Part shown: positions 1-7,856 of the stretch, one piece after another
How positions within the stretch are numbered: position 1 is the first letter of the stretch
Layout: every line of letters begins with the position of its first letter
NCBI GenBank assembly: GCA_030453005.1
Contig: JAKDLE010000010.1
Location: 1-14,926 of the forward strand
Reading direction: 5' to 3'
From: Pseudonocardia sp.
Lineage (GTDB): Bacteria; Actinomycetota; Actinomycetes; Mycobacteriales; Pseudonocardiaceae
Length of the DNA: 14,926 nucleotides
Made by a program: the position numbers and the translations under genes
Notes under the pieces: model-generated
Databases searched by the model: none
What the model was told of the DNA's origin: nothing
Seen by the model: the letters and a program-made list of their open reading frames with translations, nothing else

Positions 1-2
1 GC

Positions 3-275
3 GCCCCGGCCGCGGAGCGGGCCACCACCGGCGTCACCGTCAACCCGATCTGCCCGGGCTACGTCGACACCCCGATGACCGACGGCAGCGTGGCGGCGAT
101 CGCCGCCGCCACCGGCCGCACCCCCGAACAGGCGCGCGACGCACTGGAACGGCGCCAGCCCATCGGGCGCCTGGTCACCGTCGACGAGGTGGCCGACGCC
201 GTGCTGCTGTGCGTGGCGAGCGGGGCGGTCACCGGGCAGGGCATCAACGTCGACGGCGGGGCGGTGCAGTCGTGA
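3..275 (+). CDS. SDR-family oxidoreductase, C-terminal part (5' end outside window)
   Basis: Open from the window edge to a TGA stop; 90 residues are visible. The sequence has the C-terminal landmarks of classical short-chain dehydrogenases: VNPICPGYVDTPM (the PG motif after strand 6), then a helix with GRTPEQA, then PIGRLVTVDEVADAVLLC and the closing GQGINVDGGAVQS, which matches the family's usual end. The Rossmann TGxxxGxG motif and the YxxxK catalytic residues lie upstream and cannot be checked. SDRs with this ending include 3-hydroxyacyl-CoA/3-hydroxybutyrate dehydrogenases and 3-oxoacyl-ACP reductases. Given the CoA-thioester aromatic genes that follow, a 3-hydroxyacyl-CoA dehydrogenase role in ring-product oxidation is plausible, but that is inference. 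The next gene on the same strand starts 97 bp later. Confidence 0.9.
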   Translation, partial: APAAERATTGVTVNPICPGYVDTPMTDGSVAAIAAATGRTPEQARDALERRQPIGRLVTVDEVADAVLLCVASGAVTGQGINVDGGAVQS

Positions 276-288
276 GGCCGGTGCCGTT

Positions 289-347
289 GCTGATCGTCCG
301 GCGGGAAAAGACGGCCCGGAGACATCCATACATGCTGGACGATCAGC
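289..347. repeat. Long inverted repeat before the RidA gene (candidate operator or RNA hairpin)
   Basis: GCTGATCGTCC at 289-299 is repeated exactly as its reverse complement at 337-347. Extending inward to 302 and 334 gives 14-bp arms with a single mismatch. The arms enclose 31 bp that include an A-rich patch and CATACA (327-332), a possible -10 element. The repeat begins 13 bp after the SDR stop and ends 16 bp before the RidA ribosome binding site. It could be two operator half-sites flanking a RidA promoter, or a hairpin between two genes of one transcript. No T-run follows, so a classical terminator is less likely. Confidence 0.6.
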
Positions 348-372
348 TTCGACCGTTCACCTGGGAGGCCGG

Positions 373-774
373 GTGAGCCTCGATCGCATCGACCCGCCGG
401 AGCTGGCCCGCCCGTCCGGGTTCACGCACGCGGTGGTGGCGACGGGCATCACCGTCTTCCTGGCCGGTCAGACGGCGCTCGACGCGTCCGGTGAGATCGT
501 CGGCGACGGGATCGTCGGGCAGTTCGAGCAGGCCCTGTCGAACCTGCTGACGGCGCTGCGGGCGGCCGGGGGCACCCCCGCGGACCTCGCGTCGCTCACC
601 ATCTACATCGTCGACATGGACGGCTACCGCGCCCACGCCCGCGAGGTCGGCGCGGTGTGGCGGCGGCTGATGGGCACCGCCTACCCGGCGACCGCGGGGG
701 TCGGTGTGGCGCGGCTGTGGGACGTCGAGGCGCTGGTGGAGGTGCAGGGAACGGCGGTCCTCCCACCCGCGTGA
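373..774 (+). CDS. RidA family (YjgF/YER057c/UK114) protein, enamine/imine deaminase-like
   Basis: A 133-residue protein, the normal length for RidA-family trimers. Visible family features are VFLAGQTALDASGEIVG near residues 28-44, FEQALSNLLTALRAAGG at 51-67, and GVGVARLWDVEALVEVQGTAVL at the end. Arg114 and Glu123 align with the Arg105/Glu120 pair that binds the imine/enamine carboxylate in canonical RidA. RidA proteins hydrolyse reactive 2-aminoacrylate-type enamines and imines; relatives in catabolic clusters act on pathway intermediates. Here a role on an amino-substituted ring product of anthranilyl-CoA is inferred from context. The GTG start is chosen because GGGAGG (363-368) lies 4 bases upstream. 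The stop directly abuts the stop of the convergent PaaX-type gene; the two stop codons together form TGATCA. Confidence 0.9.
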   Translation: MSLDRIDPPELARPSGFTHAVVATGITVFLAGQTALDASGEIVGDGIVGQFEQALSNLLTALRAAGGTPADLASLTIYIVDMDGYRAHAREVGAVWRRLMGTAYPATAGVGVARLWDVEALVEVQGTAVLPPA

Positions 775-1626
775 TCAGGACGGCTCACCCGTGATGAGCG
801 TGCGGGCGTGCTCGTGGGCCTCGGCGGACAACCGCCCCTCCAGCTCCGTGAACAGGTCGGCGGCGCGCACGCCGTTCCAGCGCGGCGGGAGCAGGTCCAG
901 CGGCAGGCCGGGGTCGGCGTAGGGCAGCCGGCGCCAGTCGGTCACCAGGCGCACGAAGTCGGCGTAGGCCGCCGCGGGGTCGGGCCTGCGCCGCCGGGCC
1001 CAGCTCGCCCGCACGGGGCCGTGGCGGTGCAGGAACCGCTCGTACCGGTCGTGCAGCGCGTCGAGGTCCCACCAGGTGTGGACGTCGGTGCTGCCGGAGG
1101 GTAGGTGCTCGCCGCGGAACAGCTCGACGTAGGTGTCGAGCCCGAGCCTGCGCAGCACGTCGGCCAGCTCGTCGGCGAGGTGCCCCGGCGCCACCCAGAC
1201 CCCGGGCGCCACGGTGCCGAAGCCGAGCCGGGCGAGCTGCGTGCGCAGGGTGTGCCGCCGCTCGCGTTCGGTCTCGGGCACCGAGAAGACCACCAGCACC
1301 CAGCCGTCGGCGGCCGTGGCCCGGCGGCGTCCGAAGATCCGGGTGTCGCCGTCGGTGAGGATCTCCCGCGCCGTGGGCGAGAGCACGTACCCGGCGCCTG
1401 CGCGGCGCTCGGCGTCGAGCAGCCCACGGCGCTTGAGCCGCGAGATCGCCGAGCGGACGGCGGCCTCGTCCACGGCCAGCCCGGCCATCAGCCGCACCAG
1501 CGCCGCGACCGAGAACCAGCCGTCGTCGTCGCGCGCGTAGAGGCCGTAGAGGGTGACGATCAGCTGCCGCGGCTGTCTCTCCGACACCGGAGCCTCGACG
1601 GCGGTCACGGACCCACGATACGACAT
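775..1626 (-). CDS. PaaX family transcriptional regulator
   Basis: A 283-residue protein. The N-terminal winged helix-turn-helix (about residues 18-80) carries LIVTLYGLYARDDDGWFSVAALV and the recognition segment AVRSAISRLKRRGLL (56-70), typical of PaaX. It is followed by the PaaX central domain (WVLVVFSVPETERERRHTLR and GFGTVAPGVWVAP) and the C-terminal domain (FVRLVTDWRRLPYADPGLP). PaaX proteins repress aromatic degradation genes and release DNA on binding the aryl-CoA product of the pathway ligase. The ATG at 1626 is chosen over more upstream codons because AAGAGG lies 5 bases before it and because the family motif begins shortly after. It is divergent from the aryl-CoA ligase gene across 56 bp, so it probably controls that gene and perhaps itself; the effector would then be the ligase's CoA thioester (inference). 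Confidence 0.93.
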   Translation of the reverse strand: MSYRGSVTAVEAPVSERQPRQLIVTLYGLYARDDDGWFSVAALVRLMAGLAVDEAAVRSAISRLKRRGLLDAERRAGAGYVLSPTAREILTDGDTRIFGRRRATAADGWVLVVFSVPETERERRHTLRTQLARLGFGTVAPGVWVAPGHLADELADVLRRLGLDTYVELFRGEHLPSGSTDVHTWWDLDALHDRYERFLHRHGPVRASWARRRRPDPAAAYADFVRLVTDWRRLPYADPGLPLDLLPPRWNGVRAADLFTELEGRLSAEAHEHARTLITGEPS

Positions 1627-1635
1627 AGCGACCTC

Positions 1636-1663
1636 TTGACTCCCGTCAACGAGGCGCCATACT
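1636..1663 (+). promoter_or_regulatory. Ligase promoter with overlapping inverted-repeat operator
   Basis: In the 56-bp gap between the PaaX-type and ligase genes, TTGACT (1636-1641) and CATACT (1658-1663) with a 16-bp spacer form a good housekeeping-type promoter reading into the ligase. The -35 hexamer is part of a perfect inverted repeat, TTGAC (1636-1640), 4 bases, GTCAA (1645-1649), with a further CTC/GAG match around it if one base is bulged. A repressor bound there would block the -35. The start of transcription would fall near 1670, leaving a very short leader that carries GGAGG at 1671-1675. That PaaX is the repressor is inferred from adjacency. Confidence 0.65.
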
Positions 1664-1682
1664 CGAACGTGGAGGTGCGCCC

Positions 1683-3272
1683 ATGTCCAGCGCCCACACC
1701 GACACGTTCTGTCGCGACCACCTGCCACCGCGCGAGCAGTGGCCCGAGCTGCGGTTCGACCTCCCGGAGCTGCAGTACCCCGAACAGGTCAACGCCGCGC
1801 ACGCCCTGCTCACCGGTCCGCCCGACGAGCACCCGTGCGTGCGGGGCGGTGGTACCGGGGACGAGGACTGGACCTACGGCACGCTGCGCCTGCGTGCCCA
1901 CCAGGTCGCCGCCGTCCTCACCGAGGATCTCGGCGTCGTGCCCGGCCACCGGGTACTGCTGCGCGGCCCGAACGAACCGTGGCTGGTGGCCTGCTGGCTC
2001 GGAGTCCTGCTGGCGGGCGGCGTGGCCGTGGCCACCATGCCGATGCTGCGGGCGGGTGAGGTGGCGGCGATCGCTGAGCTGGCCCGGCCTGCGCTGGCGC
2101 TGTGCCACCACTCGTCCACCCTCCCGGACCTCGCCGCCGTCACCTACGGCGGGGAGAGCGAACTGACGCGCCGGTGTGCGACGAAGGACGACTCCTTCCC
2201 CGCCGTCGACACCGCCGCCGACGACGTCGCCCTGCTCGCCTTCACCTCCGGCACGACCGGACGCCCGAAGGCCACCATGCACCTGCACCGCGACGTCCTC
2301 GCGATCGCCGACACGTTCGGGCGGCACGTGCTCGGCATCCGGCCCGACGACGTCGTCGCGGGTACCCCGCCGATCGCGTTCACGTTCGGGCTGGGCGGGC
2401 TCGTGGTGTTCCCGCTGCGGGCGGGCGCGAGCACCGTCCTGCTCGACCGCACGAGCCCCGAGCAGCTCGCCGACGCGGTGGCCGAGCACGGCGTCACCGT
2501 GCTGTTCACCGCCCCCACCGCGTACCGGGCGATCCTCGCGGCAGGCAAGGCCGACCGGCTGGCCTGGCTTCGCCGCGCGGTCTCGGCGGGCGAGGCCCTG
2601 CCTGCGAGCGTCTGGCACGCCGTCCACGACGCCACCGGGCTGGCGATCATCGACGGCATCGGGTCCACCGAGATGCTGCACGTCTTCATCGCGGCCGCCG
2701 ACGACGACATCCGGCCGGGTTCCACCGGGCGGGCCGTGCCCGGCTACCGCGCCGCCGTGCTCGACGACGACGGTAACCCGGTGCCCGACGGCACACCCGG
2801 CCACCTCGCGGTACAGGGGCCCACCGGCTGCCGCTACCTGGACGGCGACCGGCAGGAGACCTACGTGCGCCACGGCTGGAACCTCACCGGCGACACGTTC
2901 GTCCGCGACGCCGAGGGCTACTTCACCTACCTCGCCCGCAGCGACGACATGATCATCTCGTCGGGCTACAACATCTCCGGGCCCGAGGTCGAGCAGGCGC
3001 TGCTCGCGCACCCCGACGTCGTCGACGCCGCGGTGGTCGGTACACCCGACGCCCGTCGCGGCGCACTGGTCACGGCGTTCGTCGTGCTGCGCGCGGGCGC
3101 CACCCCCGACGCGGTCGCCCTGCAGGAGTTCGTCAAGGCGGCGATCGCGCCGTACAAGTACCCGCGGATCGTCGAGTTCGTCGCCGAGCTGCCGCGCACC
3201 AGCACGGGGAAGCTGCAGCGGTTCGTGCTGCGCGAACAGGCGGCGAGAGGAGAGGCATGCGGATCGCGGTGA
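1683..3272 (+). CDS. Aryl-CoA ligase, 2-aminobenzoate (anthranilate)-CoA ligase type
   Basis: A 529-residue ANL-superfamily adenylate-forming enzyme, which activates a carboxylic acid with ATP and then makes the CoA thioester. Visible core motifs are the phosphate loop FTSGTTGRPKATMH starting at residue 187, GIGSTEMLH (Ser328-Thr329-Glu330), LTGDTF before the hinge, the hinge region SDDMIISSGYNISGPEVE from 420, and the C-terminal catalytic lysine in TSTGKLQRF (Lys510). Length and the GSTEMLHVF segment fit the benzoate/2-aminobenzoate-CoA ligase group. The exact acid (anthranilate, salicylate or another benzoate) cannot be read from sequence alone; the partner flavoprotein favours 2-aminobenzoate or salicylate. 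The ATG has GGAGG 7 bases upstream. The 3' end overlaps the next gene by 16 bp, implying co-transcription and coupled translation. Confidence 0.88.
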   Translation: MSSAHTDTFCRDHLPPREQWPELRFDLPELQYPEQVNAAHALLTGPPDEHPCVRGGGTGDEDWTYGTLRLRAHQVAAVLTEDLGVVPGHRVLLRGPNEPWLVACWLGVLLAGGVAVATMPMLRAGEVAAIAELARPALALCHHSSTLPDLAAVTYGGESELTRRCATKDDSFPAVDTAADDVALLAFTSGTTGRPKATMHLHRDVLAIADTFGRHVLGIRPDDVVAGTPPIAFTFGLGGLVVFPLRAGASTVLLDRTSPEQLADAVAEHGVTVLFTAPTAYRAILAAGKADRLAWLRRAVSAGEALPASVWHAVHDATGLAIIDGIGSTEMLHVFIAAADDDIRPGSTGRAVPGYRAAVLDDDGNPVPDGTPGHLAVQGPTGCRYLDGDRQETYVRHGWNLTGDTFVRDAEGYFTYLARSDDMIISSGYNISGPEVEQALLAHPDVVDAAVVGTPDARRGALVTAFVVLRAGATPDAVALQEFVKAAIAPYKYPRIVEFVAELPRTSTGKLQRFVLREQAARGEACGSR

Positions 3273-5542
3273 TCGGTGGCGGGCCGGGCGGGCTGTACTG
3301 CGCGGCGCTGTGCAGGCAGCTCGACCCCCGCCACGAGGTGACGGTGTGGGAGCGCAACGCGCCCGAAGACACGTTCGGCTTCGGCGTCGTGTTCTCCGAC
3401 GAGACGCTCGGCGGCGTCGAGCACGCCGATCCCGCCGTCTTCGCCGCGATGCGGCGCCACACCGTGCGCTGGGACGACATCGACGTGCACCACAGGGGCA
3501 CCGTCACCACCTCGGGCGGGCACGGGTTCTCCGCGATGGGCCGCAAGGAGCTGCTCGCGATCCTGCAGGACCGCTGCGCCGAGGTGGGCGTCGTGACGCA
3601 CTTCCGCACGCCCGCCCCCGATCTCGACGCGCTGCGCGCCTCCCACGACCTGGTGATCGCGAGCGACGGCGCGAACTCCGCGGTGCGGGCGGGCGGCGCG
3701 TTCGGCGGGCAGGTCCAGACGGGTCGCAGCCGCTACATGTGGCTGGGCACCGACCGGGTGTTCGGCGCGTTCACGTTCGACGTCCGCGAGACCCCGCACG
3801 GGGTGATGCAGCTGCACGGCTACCCCTACTCCGCGGACGCGAGCACCGTGATCGTGGAGATGCACGACGACGTGTGGCGGCGCGCGTTCGCCGACGTCGC
3901 CGCGCTCGACCTCGCGCCCGGCGAGAACGACACGGCGTCGATCGCACTGGTCGGCGAGCTGTTCGCCGACCTGCTCGACGGCGCGAAGCTGGTGGGCAAC
4001 AACTCGCGGTGGCTCGCGTTCCCGACCGTCACGACGCGGACGTGGCGCGAGGGCAACGTGGTGCTGCTCGGCGACGCCGCCCACACCGCGCACTTCTCCA
4101 TCGGCTCGGGCACCAAGCTCGCCATGGAGGACGCGCTGGCGCTCGCGGCGTGTCTGCACGAGCAGCCGTCCGTCGAGGGGGCGCTCGCCGCCTACGAGGA
4201 CGAGCGGCGCCCGGTCGTGGCGTCCACCCAGCGGGCGGCGGCCGCGAGCCGGGAGTGGTTCGAGGACATCGGCCACTACGTGCACCAGGAGCCGCGACAG
4301 TTCGCGTTCAACATCGTCACGCGCAGCCGCCGGGTCACCCACGACAACCTGCGGCTGCGCGACCCCGGGTTCGTCGCGGCCGCCGACCGCTGGTTCGCCG
4401 CGGGCCGCGAGCCCGTCCCCCCGATGTTCCAGCCCTACCGGCTCGGGCCGCTCGAGCTGCGCAACCGGATCGTCGTCTCGGCGATGGACATGTACCGCGC
4501 CGTCGACGGCCTACCGGCCGAGTTCCACCTCGTCCACCTCGGGAGCAAGGCGCTCGGCGGCGCCGGGCTCGTGATGACCGAGATGGTGTGCGTCTCGCCG
4601 GAGGGCCGGATCACGCCGGGCTGCACGGGCCTCTACACACCCGAGCAGGAGGCGGCGTGGACGCGCATCGTCGAGTTCGTGCACACCGGCACCGCCGCGA
4701 GGATCGGCGTACAGCTCGGGCACTCCGGCCGCAAGGGCTCCACGAAGCTGATGTGGGAGGGCATCGACGAGCCGCTCCCGGTCGGCGGCTGGGACGTCGT
4801 CGGGCCCTCACCGATCCCGTACTCCCCCGCGAACGCCGTGCCGCGGGAGCTCACCGACGCCGACCTGGCGGAGATCACCGAGGGGTTCGTCGCCTCGGCG
4901 CAGGCCGCCGGCCGCGCCGGGTTCGACGTGCTGGAGCTGCACTGTGCGCACGGCTACCTGCTCTCGTCGTTCCTCTCCCCGCTGACCAACCGGCGCACCG
5001 ACCGCTACGGCGGCGACCTGGAGCACCGCCTGCGCTTCCCGCTGGAGGTGTTCGACGCCGTCCGCGCCTGCTGGCCCGCCGACCGGCCGATGACGGTGCG
5101 GATCTCCGCCACGGACTGGCACGACGGGGGCACCGACGTCGAGGACGCCGTGCGGATCGCCCAGGCGTTCGCCGCGCACGGCGCCGCCGGGATCGACGTC
5201 TCCACCGGCCAGGTCGTGTCGACCGAGCAGCCCGCGTACGGGCGCAGCTACCAGACGCCCTACGCCGACCGGATCCGCAACGCCGTGCCCGGCGTCGCGG
5301 TGATCGCGGTGGGGGCGATCTCCTCGTGGGACGACGTCAACTCGATCCTGCTCGCCGGTCGCGCCGACCTCTGCGCCCTGGGCCGCCCGCACCTCTACGA
5401 CCCGCAGTGGACGCTGCACGCCGCGGCCGAGCAGGGGTACACCGGCCCGGGGGCGGTGTGGCCGGACCCGTTCGCCGCGGGCAGCAGGCGGCCGCGGACC
5501 GGCCGCGCCGACGAACCCCGCCCGCGGCTGAGCCTCGGCTGA
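3257..5542 (+). CDS. Bifunctional aryl-CoA monooxygenase/OYE reductase (2-aminobenzoyl-CoA monooxygenase/reductase or salicylyl-CoA 5-hydroxylase type)
   Basis: A 761-residue fusion of two flavin domains. Residues 1 to about 385 form a class A flavin monooxygenase: Rossmann motif GGGPGG (GxGxxG at 7-12), the FGFGVVFSDETL segment, the DG motif in ASDGANSAVR, and GDAAHTAHFSIGSG with Gly272-Asp273 contacting FAD. Residues about 390-740 form an Old Yellow Enzyme/2,4-dienoyl-CoA-reductase-type barrel: LRNRIVVSAMDMY, LGHSGRKGS, ELHCAHGYLLSSFLSP with His562, His565 and Tyr567, and RYGGD at 584-587. In the founding enzyme, from Azoarcus evansii, one half hydroxylates 2-aminobenzoyl-CoA at C5 and the other reduces the ring, giving a non-aromatic oxo-cyclohexene CoA ester. 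The iron-sulfur cluster part of longer dienoyl-CoA reductases is absent, as expected for this fusion. AGAGGAGAGG precedes the ATG. The gene lies in a coupled pair with the CoA ligase and ends 37 bp from the convergent molybdopterin-subunit gene. Confidence 0.9.
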   Translation: MRIAVIGGGPGGLYCAALCRQLDPRHEVTVWERNAPEDTFGFGVVFSDETLGGVEHADPAVFAAMRRHTVRWDDIDVHHRGTVTTSGGHGFSAMGRKELLAILQDRCAEVGVVTHFRTPAPDLDALRASHDLVIASDGANSAVRAGGAFGGQVQTGRSRYMWLGTDRVFGAFTFDVRETPHGVMQLHGYPYSADASTVIVEMHDDVWRRAFADVAALDLAPGENDTASIALVGELFADLLDGAKLVGNNSRWLAFPTVTTRTWREGNVVLLGDAAHTAHFSIGSGTKLAMEDALALAACLHEQPSVEGALAAYEDERRPVVASTQRAAAASREWFEDIGHYVHQEPRQFAFNIVTRSRRVTHDNLRLRDPGFVAAADRWFAAGREPVPPMFQPYRLGPLELRNRIVVSAMDMYRAVDGLPAEFHLVHLGSKALGGAGLVMTEMVCVSPEGRITPGCTGLYTPEQEAAWTRIVEFVHTGTAARIGVQLGHSGRKGSTKLMWEGIDEPLPVGGWDVVGPSPIPYSPANAVPRELTDADLAEITEGFVASAQAAGRAGFDVLELHCAHGYLLSSFLSPLTNRRTDRYGGDLEHRLRFPLEVFDAVRACWPADRPMTVRISATDWHDGGTDVEDAVRIAQAFAAHGAAGIDVSTGQVVSTEQPAYGRSYQTPYADRIRNAVPGVAVIAVGAISSWDDVNSILLAGRADLCALGRPHLYDPQWTLHAAAEQGYTGPGAVWPDPFAAGSRRPRTGRADEPRPRLSLG

Positions 5543-5579
5543 TCCGCGGAGATGCCGGTCGGGTGGTCGCGAGGCCGGG

Positions 5580-7856
5580 TCATGTTCCGGTGATGTGCTC
5601 GGGACGGACGGGGACCCGGCGCAGCGCCCTGCCCGTCGCCGCGCGGATCGCGGCCGCGACCGCCGGGCCGCTGCTGATCGTCGGCGGCTCCCCCACCCCG
5701 CGCACGCCGTAGGGCGCGTGCGGGTCGGCGTACTCCAGGACCGCGATCCGCATCGGCGGCATGTCGAGGATCGTCGGGATCAGGTAGTCGGTGAACGACG
5801 GGTTGCGTACGTGGCCGTCGGTCACCACGATCTCCTCCATCAGCGCCAGCCCCATCCCCTGGGCGCTGCCGCCCTGGATCTGGCCGATCACCGCGTCGGG
5901 GTTGATCGCCTTGCCGACGTCCTGCGCGGTGTCCAGCGCGACGACCTTCACCAGCCCCAGCTCGACGTCGACGTCGACGACGGCGCGGTGCGCGGAGAAC
6001 GCGTACTGCACGTGGGCGTCGCCCTGGCCGGTCTCCGGGTCGATCTCCCGGGTCGGCCGGTGCCGCCACTCGACGGTCTCCTCGACCGCGCCCGACCCGA
6101 GCACCTCGGCCAGCGACGCGACCACCTCCCCGTGCGCTGAGACGATCTTGTCACCCTCCAGGCGGCACTCGGGCACGTCGACGCGGGCCAGCACCGACGC
6201 GCGCACGGCCTCGCAGGCCGCCTTCACCGCGCCGCCGGTGACGTAGGTCTGCCGCGACGCCGACGTGGAGCCCCCGGAGCCGACGGTGGTGTCCTTCGGG
6301 TGCACGACGACCCGCTCGACGCCCAGCTCGGTGCGGCAGATCTGCTGCTCCACGGTGATCAGGCCCTGCCCCACCTCGGCGGCCGCGGTGTGCACCGTGG
6401 CCACCGGCTCGCCCGCGGTCATCTCCAGCCGGACGCGGGCGGTCGAGTAGTCGTCGAAGCCCTCGGAGAACCCGACGTTCTTGTAGGTGACCGCGTAGCC
6501 GATGCCCCGCACGACGCCCTCGCCGTGGGTGGTGTTGGAGACCCCACCCGGGAGCTCCCGGATGTCCGCGGCGCCCGACCGCTCGGCCGGGAGCGGCATG
6601 TCCCGCACGGTCTCGATCAGTTCTCGCACCGGCGCCGCGCTGTCGATGACCTGCCCGGTGATGTTGCTGTCCCCGAGTCGCATGCCGTTGAGCCCCCGGA
6701 TCTCCACCCGGTCCACGCCGACGCGGTCGGCGAGTGCGTCCATCAGCGCCTCGTGGGCGAAGGCGGCCTGCACGCAGCCGAAGCCGCGCATCGCCCCGCA
6801 CGGCGGGTTGTTGGTGTAGACGCCGCGGGCGTCGACGCGGACGTTCGGGATGGCGTAGGGGCCCAGGCCCAGCGTGCCGCCGTTGCCGACGACCGCCGCC
6901 GTGGAGGACGCGTACGCCCCGCCGTCGAACAGGATGTCGGCCTTCCCGTAGACCAGCGTGCCGTCGGGCTGCGCGCCGAACTCGTAGCGCAGCCACGCGG
7001 GGTGGCGGTGCACGTGGCCGTGGAACGACTCGTCGCGGGCGTAGCTCATCTTCACCGGCCTGCCGGTGCGCAGGGCGAGCAGGCAGGCGTGGACGTGCAC
7101 CGAGAGGGCCTCCCGGCCGCCGAACGCGCCGCCGACGCCCGCGAGGGTGAGCCGCACCTTCTCCGGCGGCAGCCCGAGCACCCGGCAGATCTGGGTCTGG
7201 TCGACGTGCAGCCACTGGGTGGCCACGAACAGGTCCACGCCGCCGTCCTCGGCGGGCACCGCGAGCCCGGACTCGGGGCCGAGGAAGGCCTGGTCCTGCA
7301 TGCCGACCTCGAAGTCGAGCGCCACCACGACGGGCGCCGTGGGCGCGGGGTCACCGCGGCGGATCTGCATGCTCCGCACCAGGTTGCCGTCCGCGTGGAC
7401 GAGCGGCGCGTCGGCGTCCAGCGCCCGGCGCGGGTCGGTGAGGGCGGGCAGCACCTCGTAGTCGACGACGATCCGCTTCGCCGCGCGCCGGGCGGTCTCG
7501 GGGTGGTCGGCGGCGACCAGCGCCACCGGCTCGCCCTCGTAACGGACGACGCCTGTCGCCAGTGCCGGGGTGTCCAGGTGCTCCAGCCCGACGGCGTTGA
7601 CGCCGGGCACGTCGTCGGCGGTGAGCACCGCGGACACGCCGGGCACGGCCGACGCCGCCGTGGTGTCGATCGAGACGATGCGCGCGTGCGGGTGCGGGCT
7701 GCGCAGCGTCACGCCCCAGACCATGTCGTCGTGCCACAGGTCCGAGGAGTAGGCGAACTCGCCGGTGACCTTGAGGGTGCCGTCGGGGCGCAGTGCACTC
7801 TGTCCCACCCGCCCGTCGCCGATCCGAACCTGGCTCGTGATCTGCGTGCTGGTCAT
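5580..7856 (-). CDS. Xanthine dehydrogenase family protein, molybdopterin-binding subunit
   Basis: A 758-residue large subunit of the xanthine dehydrogenase/aldehyde oxidase family, which hydroxylates purine-like heterocycles with water-derived oxygen at a molybdenum centre. Landmarks in order: the a/b hammerhead domain at the N-terminus (DGTLKVTGEFAYSSDL, SPHPHARIVSID), the molybdopterin loops GVGGAFGGRE (Phe245) and AMRGFGCVQ (Arg357), GQGLITVEQQ, SGGSTSASRQT, and the C-terminal GVGEPPTISSGPAV with the probable base Glu723. The ATG at 7856 is preferred because GGAGAAGG lies just upstream and it overlaps the deaminase stop as ATGA. It is the last gene of a four-gene coupled operon. No XdhC-type sulfuration chaperone is present nearby. 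Substrate is inferred as an oxidisable purine. Confidence 0.93.
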   Translation of the reverse strand: MTSTQITSQVRIGDGRVGQSALRPDGTLKVTGEFAYSSDLWHDDMVWGVTLRSPHPHARIVSIDTTAASAVPGVSAVLTADDVPGVNAVGLEHLDTPALATGVVRYEGEPVALVAADHPETARRAAKRIVVDYEVLPALTDPRRALDADAPLVHADGNLVRSMQIRRGDPAPTAPVVVALDFEVGMQDQAFLGPESGLAVPAEDGGVDLFVATQWLHVDQTQICRVLGLPPEKVRLTLAGVGGAFGGREALSVHVHACLLALRTGRPVKMSYARDESFHGHVHRHPAWLRYEFGAQPDGTLVYGKADILFDGGAYASSTAAVVGNGGTLGLGPYAIPNVRVDARGVYTNNPPCGAMRGFGCVQAAFAHEALMDALADRVGVDRVEIRGLNGMRLGDSNITGQVIDSAAPVRELIETVRDMPLPAERSGAADIRELPGGVSNTTHGEGVVRGIGYAVTYKNVGFSEGFDDYSTARVRLEMTAGEPVATVHTAAAEVGQGLITVEQQICRTELGVERVVVHPKDTTVGSGGSTSASRQTYVTGGAVKAACEAVRASVLARVDVPECRLEGDKIVSAHGEVVASLAEVLGSGAVEETVEWRHRPTREIDPETGQGDAHVQYAFSAHRAVVDVDVELGLVKVVALDTAQDVGKAINPDAVIGQIQGGSAQGMGLALMEEIVVTDGHVRNPSFTDYLIPTILDMPPMRIAVLEYADPHAPYGVRGVGEPPTISSGPAVAAAIRAATGRALRRVPVRPEHITGT

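Noticed and set aside
772..777. TGATCA palindrome formed by the abutting stop codons of the RidA and PaaX-type genes
   Set aside because: It arises simply from two TGA stops placed tail to tail; too short to claim a regulatory role.
1605..4342. Long minus-strand open frames (468 and 458 residues) opposite the ligase and monooxygenase genes
   Set aside because: They are antisense shadows typical of DNA with extreme third-position GC; no recognisable domains and the opposite strand is clearly coding.
5543..5579. Possible bidirectional terminator between the convergent fusion gene and molybdopterin-subunit gene
   Set aside because: Only short CCGG-type matches are present in the 37-bp gap; no convincing stem was found.
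3310..5712. An 800-residue open frame on the plus strand overlapping the monooxygenase/reductase gene
   Set aside because: Its translation is an arginine/alanine-rich shadow with no family motif, while the 3257-5542 frame carries complete flavin-enzyme motifs.
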